Source: a virus. Taken from it: a stretch of 64,000 nt of DNA. A program made the position numbers and the translations under genes. The notes under the pieces were generated by a model, which was given only the letters and a program-made list of their open reading frames with translations, did not search any database and was not told the DNA's origin. This document shows positions 59,165 to 64,000 of this stretch, piece by piece. Numbering within the stretch: the first letter of the stretch is position 1; the number at the start of each line of letters is the position of its first letter. Location of the stretch: IMG/VR virus record IMGVR_UViG_3300010885_072825, positions 62,001-126,000 of that record; one strand, written 5' to 3'.

Positions 59165-59281
59165 GTGTTCCCATTTAAAAAGCCCCGACATCTAGATGAT
59201 GTGATTCTAGTGATTGGACTTGCGCCACAGGTTGGGGCAATTGTGTTTTTCGCTTATCTTTATTTGACAGGAAAAATCTAA
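59165..59281 (+). CDS. 38-residue membrane peptide
   Basis: The GTG frame reads MFPFKKPRHLDDVILVIGLA then PQVGAIVFFAYLYLTGKI, with one transmembrane segment after a basic N-terminus. AAAGGTATATCTC precedes the GTG. It is divergent from the neck gene. The function is unknown. Confidence 0.45.
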   Translation: MFPFKKPRHLDDVILVIGLAPQVGAIVFFAYLYLTGKI

Positions 59282-59286
59282 TTTGA

Positions 59287-59294
59287 TATAAATA
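59287..59294 (+). promoter_or_regulatory. perfect TATAAATA late promoter
   Basis: Plus strand GATATAAATAAAATATG, directly before the 59296-59318 hairpin and the next small gene. Confidence 0.6.
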
Positions 59295-59295
59295 A

Positions 59296-59318
59296 AATAT
59301 GCTGGGTTCCAGCATATT
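59296..59318 (+). other. hairpin at the predicted 5' end of a late transcript
   Basis: AATATGCTGG pairs with CCAGCATATT (10-base stem, GTT loop) followed by TTT. It could terminate the preceding small gene or protect the 5' end of the new transcript, as it starts where the late promoter would start. Confidence 0.6.
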
Positions 59319-59334
59319 TTTAGGAGATATAATT

Positions 59335-59466
59335 ATGTCATTATCAGATATTTTCCGTGCTTATAATCATGCTTGTGTCACTCACAACAAGGAAGATGAA
59401 AAGAAATGGTACTTGGAAATTTTGAAACTCAGCCTTCGTCGAGAACCAACTCAACGTGCTCGTTGA
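59335..59466 (+). CDS. 43-residue basic protein
   Basis: Reads MSLSDIFRAYNHACVTHNKE then DEKKWYLEILKLSLRREPTQ and RAR. TAGGAG lies nine bases before the ATG, and the late promoter and hairpin lie upstream. Helical and soluble; the function is unknown. Confidence 0.55.
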   Translation: MSLSDIFRAYNHACVTHNKEDEKKWYLEILKLSLRREPTQRAR

Positions 59467-59475
59467 TTTTTTGAC

Positions 59476-59504
59476 TTGACAAACTGACTTTAGACGTTTA
59501 TCCT
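59476..59504 (+). promoter_or_regulatory. sigma70-type promoter
   Basis: Plus strand TTGACA (59476-59481), 17-base spacer, TATCCT (59499-59504), before the gene at 59548. Confidence 0.6.
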
Positions 59505-59547
59505 TGTTGAAATCCTAGATAGGGATTTCCGATAGAGAGAGAAAACA

Positions 59548-59784
59548 ATGAACAACCAAGATCTAAAACGTGATTTTGAAAACATTCTAACTGAAGTTCG
59601 GCTTGGAGAAATTGATAGCACGATTGGGCGAGTAATTATCGAAGCTGAAAAATATATTAGATATCTAGAAGATTTTGAAACTCGCGCTCGCAAGTTTGAA
59701 GCTGTTCTAGAAAAGATGGCAGCAACCAATGATCCAGAAATCAACAAGGTTCTGGAGACATATTTCAAGGAATTTGAAGCATGA
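59548..59784 (+). CDS. small coiled-coil protein
   Basis: 78 residues. The middle (ETRARKFEAVLEKMA) has heptad pattern. Its end overlaps the following ATG (ATGA). The function is unknown; early expression is likely from the upstream sigma70 promoter. Confidence 0.55.
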   Translation: MNNQDLKRDFENILTEVRLGEIDSTIGRVIIEAEKYIRYLEDFETRARKFEAVLEKMAATNDPEINKVLETYFKEFEA

Positions 59785-60344
59785 CCAAATCTCACACCAA
59801 GTTTTTCCTAGTACTTGCAGGAGCAATTGCTATCGCGAGTACATCGATGACGCCTGCTTGGGCTCGTTTTTCTAGCAGCACTTATCACAGTAGCTCTAAT
59901 TCATACCACAGTAATTCTAGTTCTAGTTCAACAAGTCGATATTCCAGTCCACGCTATTCTAGTTCAAATTACAAGTCTTCACCAGTAACCACCACAAAGT
60001 ATACCAGTTCTGGATATGTTTCCAGCGGATCAATTACCGCTAGTCGACCAATCCAGACCGCTCCAAATTATGCGAATCGATCCACATATAATGCACCAAC
60101 AACTACGTATGTGCATCATGACTCTGGGATTCTAGGCAACCCATTCTTTTGGATGTGGGCCATGGATCGTCATCAACAGCCTGTTTATGTGAATGGGGCG
60201 CAGCCTGCGGTTCAACAGGGCGCTACAGCAGACTATAGTTCACCGAATCCAATTGGTGCATTTTTTGGATGGTTGATCCAGCTAGCTATCCTTGTGGGAA
60301 TTGGTTGGGCAATTTGGTATTTCTTTTTCCGAAAGAAATTTTAA
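59781..60344 (+). CDS. secreted Ser-rich protein with C-terminal membrane anchor
   Basis: 187 residues. A signal peptide MTKSHTKFFLVLAGAIAIAS ends with A-W-A (about 28). The region 30-85 is almost only Ser, Tyr, Thr and Asn (SSTYHSSSNSYHSNSSSSST). A C-terminal transmembrane segment (about 162-183, WLIQLAILVGIGWAIWYFFF) is followed by RKKF. A surface protein made early could block superinfection or alter the cell envelope, but this is inference. Confidence 0.65.
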   Translation: MTKSHTKFFLVLAGAIAIASTSMTPAWARFSSSTYHSSSNSYHSNSSSSSTSRYSSPRYSSSNYKSSPVTTTKYTSSGYVSSGSITASRPIQTAPNYANRSTYNAPTTTYVHHDSGILGNPFFWMWAMDRHQQPVYVNGAQPAVQQGATADYSSPNPIGAFFGWLIQLAILVGIGWAIWYFFFRKKF

Positions 60345-60359
60345 AAATATATAATCTCG

Positions 60360-60659
60360 ATGATCTATTCCAAAAAAGAATTTATTGGTCACTTGATCAA
60401 ACAATACCCCGGACAGGTCCGGACATTGGGACAAAAATTTCTCAATAAGTGGCCTGTCTGGGAATTTGTTTTGGTTCATCATTTAACCCATTTGAAATGG
60501 CGTGTAGATCAAGAAAATTGGATAGAAAATCTCTGTGATCGAGTATCCAATGACGTTGAATTCAATATCAGTACTGGATACAAGGATAATTGGCGAATTA
60601 TCTATTTGACCTTTCATTCCAGGGAAGAGGCTTTTGAATTTCAAATGACTTATCTATGA
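60360..60659 (+). CDS. hypothetical protein
   Basis: 99 residues. The C-terminus (IYLTFHSREEAFEFQMTYL) resembles that of the next gene, which overlaps it by four bases (ATGA). The N-terminus contains IKQYPGQVRTLGQKFLNKWP. The function is unknown. Confidence 0.5.
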   Translation: MIYSKKEFIGHLIKQYPGQVRTLGQKFLNKWPVWEFVLVHHLTHLKWRVDQENWIENLCDRVSNDVEFNISTGYKDNWRIIYLTFHSREEAFEFQMTYL

Positions 60660-60946
60660 AAGTCAGATTAGTTGCTGACAAAATAAATCGCGATCATTCA
60701 ACCAAATGGATGTATTCAATTTGGTGGCAAAATTTTTCAAAACATGATAAATTTCAAAAACAGTCAGAAACAAGACTCAATTCATATCCACATATAGATG
60801 TTGATTCATATAGACAAGACTACAAAAATACTGCTAATGACTTGTTAAAATCATTCAATGGGGCATATAATTATACAGACAGTGAATTTATTTTGGAATT
60901 TGAATCCGAAGAAGATTTCCTTGAATTTAAAATGACATGGAGTTGA
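60656..60946 (+). CDS. hypothetical protein
   Basis: 96 residues. The end FESEEDFLEFKMTWS resembles the end of the upstream gene. Aromatic middle part (STKWMYSIWWQNFSKHDKFQ). It overlaps both neighbours, so the three form a coupled operon. The function is unknown. Confidence 0.5.
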   Translation: MKVRLVADKINRDHSTKWMYSIWWQNFSKHDKFQKQSETRLNSYPHIDVDSYRQDYKNTANDLLKSFNGAYNYTDSEFILEFESEEDFLEFKMTWS

Positions 60947-61446
60947 AATTGGAAATTATTGGTCCATTTGATTTTCAAGAATATGATGCACATCAAATTG
61001 ATTGCATCATCAGCAAATACCATCCATCCAATGATCGTTCAATCAAGCTACTAAATTTATTAAAATCGGCAACTGAAACTTCAACTGAAACCGCAACTGA
61101 ACAAATTGAGAAACGACAACAAAGTCGACGTCAACTGCTTTTTGATGAACAAATGCATATATGGACAAACGTTGAACGACCTCATATAATTTTGGGAATA
61201 GAAAAATTATTTGAAACACGGATACGACAGCCATTCCATTTTATGCATATTGAAAGGCAACACAGCTATTCAACTCGAGATCACTCAAGCGTCATTGGGG
61301 TTGTTAATGGATTGGCTGATTTTGAGAAAACCAGTTATGTTTATCCCAAAGTTCAAAGAGTTACCTGGGGCATATTCTTAGCAGATAAACCTGAATTAGA
61401 AGAGTTGAAGCAAGAAATCATACTTGAATGGAAATTCAATCAATAA
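60937..61446 (+). CDS. hypothetical protein
   Basis: 169 residues. FDFQEYDAHQIDCIISKYHP at the start and an aromatic, charged C-terminus (KVQRVTWGIFLADKPELEEL). No family is recognised. It ends the overlapping trio of genes. Confidence 0.5.
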   Translation: MELKLEIIGPFDFQEYDAHQIDCIISKYHPSNDRSIKLLNLLKSATETSTETATEQIEKRQQSRRQLLFDEQMHIWTNVERPHIILGIEKLFETRIRQPFHFMHIERQHSYSTRDHSSVIGVVNGLADFEKTSYVYPKVQRVTWGIFLADKPELEELKQEIILEWKFNQ

Positions 61447-61461
61447 TTTTTCAATAGACTC

Positions 61462-61490
61462 TTGACAATACAATTGCTTATAAACATATG
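61462..61490 (+). promoter_or_regulatory. possible sigma70 promoter for dnaK
   Basis: TTGACA (61462-61467) is perfect; a 17-base spacer leads to CATATG, a weak -10. No ATAAATA box is found in the 103-base gap. Confidence 0.35.
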
Positions 61491-61549
61491 AAGCGCTGAA
61501 CGGCATTAGGTGCGTTCAAAAATCAAATCTTGCTTTTAAAGGAGAACAT

Positions 61550-63394
61550 ATGACTACAATTGGTATTGACTTGGGCACAGGGAATTCCTGTGTTGCTGTG
61601 ATTGAAGACGGTAAAGCACGAGTAATTGAAAATTCAGAGGGTGCTAGAACAACTCCTTCAGTTGTCGCGTTTACAGATTCTGAAATACTCATCGGACAGC
61701 CCGCTAAACGACAAGCAGCAACGAATCCTGCTAGAACAATTCACGCTGCTAAAAGACTTATTGGCCGCAGTTTTGCAGACAAAACATTAAAAAATACTGT
61801 CAACATCCTACCCTATAAAGTAGTAAAGAACAAAAATGGCGATGCTGCCATTTCAGTAGATGACAAAGTTTTGAGTCCCGAAGAAATTTCTGCAAAAGTA
61901 CTCATTAAAATGAAGGAAACTGCTGAAGAATATTTGGGCAAAAAAGTAACTGATGCTGTTATTACATGCCCAGCTTATTTCAATGATGCACAGCGACAAG
62001 CTACTAAGGCCGCTGGGCAAATTGCCGGTCTAAATGTGCTCCGAGTAATTAATGAACCAACCGCTGCCAGCTTAGCATTTGGTTTAGATGGCAAAAAGTC
62101 AGGAAAATATGTTGTCTGGGACGCTGGTTCTGGAACATTTGACGTAAGCGTCATGGATATTTCAGATGGTGTTTTTGAAGTTCTCAGTACCAACGGTGAT
62201 GTTACACTTGGCGGTGAAGATATCGACCATCTAATTGTGGAATGGGCTATCAAAGAATTTGCAAAAGATAATTCTATTGATCTCAAAAAGGATGCCATGG
62301 CCCTGCAACGAGTTCGTGATGCTGCTGAAAAAGCCAAAATTGAACTCAGTTCAACTCTTCAAACTGAAATCAACCTACCCTATATTTCAGCTGATGCTAC
62401 TGGACCCAAGCATATGGTACTTAAACTGAATCGAGCTACTCTGGAAAACATGATTCAGCCACTTGTCGCTCGCATGATTGAACCCGCTAAAAAAGCACTC
62501 AAAGATTCTGGACTTGATGTTGGACAAATTGATGAAATCATCATGGTCGGTGGTACTACTCGTATCCCGGCAGTGCGTGAAGCTGTTAAAACATTGTTTG
62601 GTAAGGAACCCAACTATTCAGTCAATCCCGACGAAGCTGTTGCTATTGGTGCTGCCATCCAGGGATCAATTCTAAAGGGTGATATTAAAGACGTTCTACT
62701 CCTGGATGTTACACCACTTACACTGGGAATTGAAACTCAGGGAGGGGTGTTTACGCCTCTGATTGAACGCAACACCACTATCCCAATCAAGAAGCAACAA
62801 ACCTTCTCAACTGCAACTGACAATCAACCAGCTGTTACTATACGAGTATTCCAAGGAGAACGTCAGTTTGCAAACGACAACAAACTGCTGGGACAGTTTG
62901 ATCTAACTGATATTCCTCCAGCTCCGCGTGGAGTTCCACAAATTGAAGTAGCATTTGACATTGATGCTTCTGGCATTGTCAGTGTTTCTGCAAAGGATCT
63001 GGCAACCAATAAAAGTCATGCCATTAAGATACAGGACAATGGCGGCCTGTCAGAAGATGATATTAAGCGTATGATTGCAGAAGCTGAAGCTCATGCTGCT
63101 GAAGATGCTGCTAGAAAAGAACTAGTAAATGCAAAAAATACAGCAGAAATGATCATCAACTCCACTGAAAAATCACTAAAAGAAGTGGGTGACAAACTAG
63201 CTGAAACTGATCGCCTGGACATTGAAGCTGCTATTGCGGCTTTAAAAACAGAACTTGAATCGGATAATCTAGTAGCGATTCAGGAAGCACAACAAACAGT
63301 CTTGGCTCGATCACAAAAGATTGGTGAAGTAATGTATGCTGAAACCAAGTCTGCTGATTCAGTACAAGATGCTGAATTCACCGAAGTTAACTGA
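61550..63394 (+). CDS. dnaK: phage-encoded Hsp70 chaperone (DnaK)
   Basis: 614 residues. [20 protein letters not shown] opens the ATPase domain, with [15 protein letters not shown] (166-180), the phosphate-2-like loop [11 protein letters not shown] (190-200), [11 protein letters not shown] and the substrate-binding domain ([20 protein letters not shown]). A helical lid completes it, ending DAEFTEVN without the EEVD-type tail. It folds or holds client proteins using ATP. Two loop positions differ from E. coli: the second Thr of GTTNSC is Gly and DLGGGTFD is DAGSGTFD. No DnaJ or GrpE is seen nearby. AAAGGAGAACATATG supports the start. Confidence 0.93.
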   Translation: MTTIGIDLGTGNSCVAVIEDGKARVIENSEGARTTPSVVAFTDSEILIGQPAKRQAATNPARTIHAAKRLIGRSFADKTLKNTVNILPYKVVKNKNGDAAISVDDKVLSPEEISAKVLIKMKETAEEYLGKKVTDAVITCPAYFNDAQRQATKAAGQIAGLNVLRVINEPTAASLAFGLDGKKSGKYVVWDAGSGTFDVSVMDISDGVFEVLSTNGDVTLGGEDIDHLIVEWAIKEFAKDNSIDLKKDAMALQRVRDAAEKAKIELSSTLQTEINLPYISADATGPKHMVLKLNRATLENMIQPLVARMIEPAKKALKDSGLDVGQIDEIIMVGGTTRIPAVREAVKTLFGKEPNYSVNPDEAVAIGAAIQGSILKGDIKDVLLLDVTPLTLGIETQGGVFTPLIERNTTIPIKKQQTFSTATDNQPAVTIRVFQGERQFANDNKLLGQFDLTDIPPAPRGVPQIEVAFDIDASGIVSVSAKDLATNKSHAIKIQDNGGLSEDDIKRMIAEAEAHAAEDAARKELVNAKNTAEMIINSTEKSLKEVGDKLAETDRLDIEAAIAALKTELESDNLVAIQEAQQTVLARSQKIGEVMYAETKSADSVQDAEFTEVN

Positions 63395-63446
63395 TTGACT
63401 TTCCCAGTCGATCCAAATATTATTCAGTCCACAAAAGAAAGATAAT

Positions 63447-64000
63447 ATGATGGGTCGACTGGGAACTCCCTGTAAATGGATCAGCAGTGCTGAGGATATT
63501 AATGGCATCGCCAAAGATTCTCCCACTAAAAAATTCAATACACAGACCACAACAATCACATGGCTGAACAACAATCCCGACAAAGCTGAACAGAGATTGT
63601 TAGACATTGCACTAGCAAATATCACAGCCCTCAAATTACTAGCTGCAGAAGTTGCTGCTCAACCTGCCATTATGCATATGCTGCGAATGGGATCTGATAT
63701 ACTGCCTGCATACACAGAAAATTCCTGGAGTTGGTTTTGGCAACAAGCAGATATTAAAAAATTGCTAGAGCAACAATTTGCTGAATTAGGTGAAATACTT
63801 CAAAAAAACTCAATCAAATCAAGCTTTCATCCCGGACAATTTTGTTGTATAGTGTCCGACAAGCCAGACGTGGTAGATCGCAGTTTGGCTGAATTAGAAT
63901 ATCACGCAGATATGGCACGCATGATGAATTTCGGCAAATCAAAACTGGATTTTAAAATCAATGTGCATTTGAGTGGCAAACTGGGAGCAGCTGGTTTTGA
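63447..64000 (+). CDS. uvsE: UV damage endonuclease (UvdE/UvsE type), 3' end outside the window
   Basis: 184 residues remain before the right edge. MMGRLGTPCKWISSAEDING at the start and AEQRLLDIALANITALKLLA, HMLRMGSDILPAYTE (the R-M-G/S-S-x-x-x-P motif) and KSSFHPGQFCCIVSDKPDVV (His metal ligand) are the UvdE pattern. The enzyme nicks DNA 5' of UV photoproducts in a metal-dependent reaction. It starts 53 bases after dnaK. The ribosome site is weak. The end is missing. Confidence 0.82.
   Translation, partial: MMGRLGTPCKWISSAEDINGIAKDSPTKKFNTQTTTITWLNNNPDKAEQRLLDIALANITALKLLAAEVAAQPAIMHMLRMGSDILPAYTENSWSWFWQQADIKKLLEQQFAELGEILQKNSIKSSFHPGQFCCIVSDKPDVVDRSLAELEYHADMARMMNFGKSKLDFKINVHLSGKLGAAGF

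Noticed and set aside
1-64000. CRISPR arrays and tRNA genes
   Set aside because: No spaced direct repeats of array type and no cloverleaf with a T-loop GTTCRA pattern were noticed; a tRNA scan would be needed to be sure.

Overview
The window is a near-contiguous piece of a large T4-like (straight to contractile-tailed) bacteriophage genome, AT-rich and densely coded. The signature genes are a UvsX recombinase with a gp32-type single-strand binding protein and a probable UvsY, a T4-type large terminase, gp14- and gp15-like neck/tail completion proteins, tail fibres, two T4 Rnl1/Rnl5-type RNA ligases, and a repeated T4-like late promoter motif (TATAAATA). The extra cargo (own primary-type sigma factor, DnaK, NAD salvage, heme oxygenase plus bilin reductase, GH5 glycanase) suggests a large-genome phage from an aquatic or soil metagenome. 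The host cannot be named from the sequence; sigma70-type promoters (TTGACA-N16/17-TATAAT) point to an ordinary Gram-negative bacterium, and a spanin pair supports two membranes.

Layout. 0-4 kb: recombination module on the minus strand (uvsY-like, a small acidic protein, uvsX with a mini-intein in its P-loop, gp32), invaded by a GIY-YIG homing endonuclease. 4-12.6 kb: HEAT-like repeat proteins, acetyltransferase, large terminase, two RNA ligases and a HExxH protein. 12.6-26 kb: metabolic and unknown genes, including a MoxR ATPase with a VWA-metallopeptidase partner, a 5'-3' exonuclease, QueE with a split iron-sulfur motif, a VWA protein, and a three-gene operon RyR-domain protein - heme oxygenase - bilin reductase. 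25.6-36 kb: P-loop kinase, cell-wall hydrolase, AlkB, adenylosuccinate synthetase, Thg1-like enzyme, another VWA protein, a secreted GH5 enzyme. 36-42.4 kb: a free-standing homing endonuclease, the NAD pair NAMPT + NMNAT-Nudix, sigma factor, spanins. 43-44.7 kb: a TnpB element sitting inside a broken conserved phage gene. 44.8-48.7 kb: HNH endonuclease, thymidylate synthase, DHFR. 48.7-59 kb: virion genes. 59-64 kb: small plus-strand genes, DnaK and the start of a UvdE-type UV endonuclease.

How it works together. Early/middle genes lie mostly on the minus strand behind sigma70-like promoters. Virion and late genes on both strands, but also several metabolic genes, have an ATAAATA box 20-30 bases (sometimes only 4-6 bases) before the start codon, so a T4-like late switch is likely. 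Two RNA ligases, a kinase and a Thg1-like enzyme form a scattered RNA repair kit. NAMPT plus NMNAT-Nudix can rebuild NAD. Heme oxygenase plus bilin reductase can turn heme into a phycobilin. Five independent selfish elements (intein, GIY-YIG, VSR-like endonuclease, TnpB, HNH) occupy the region.
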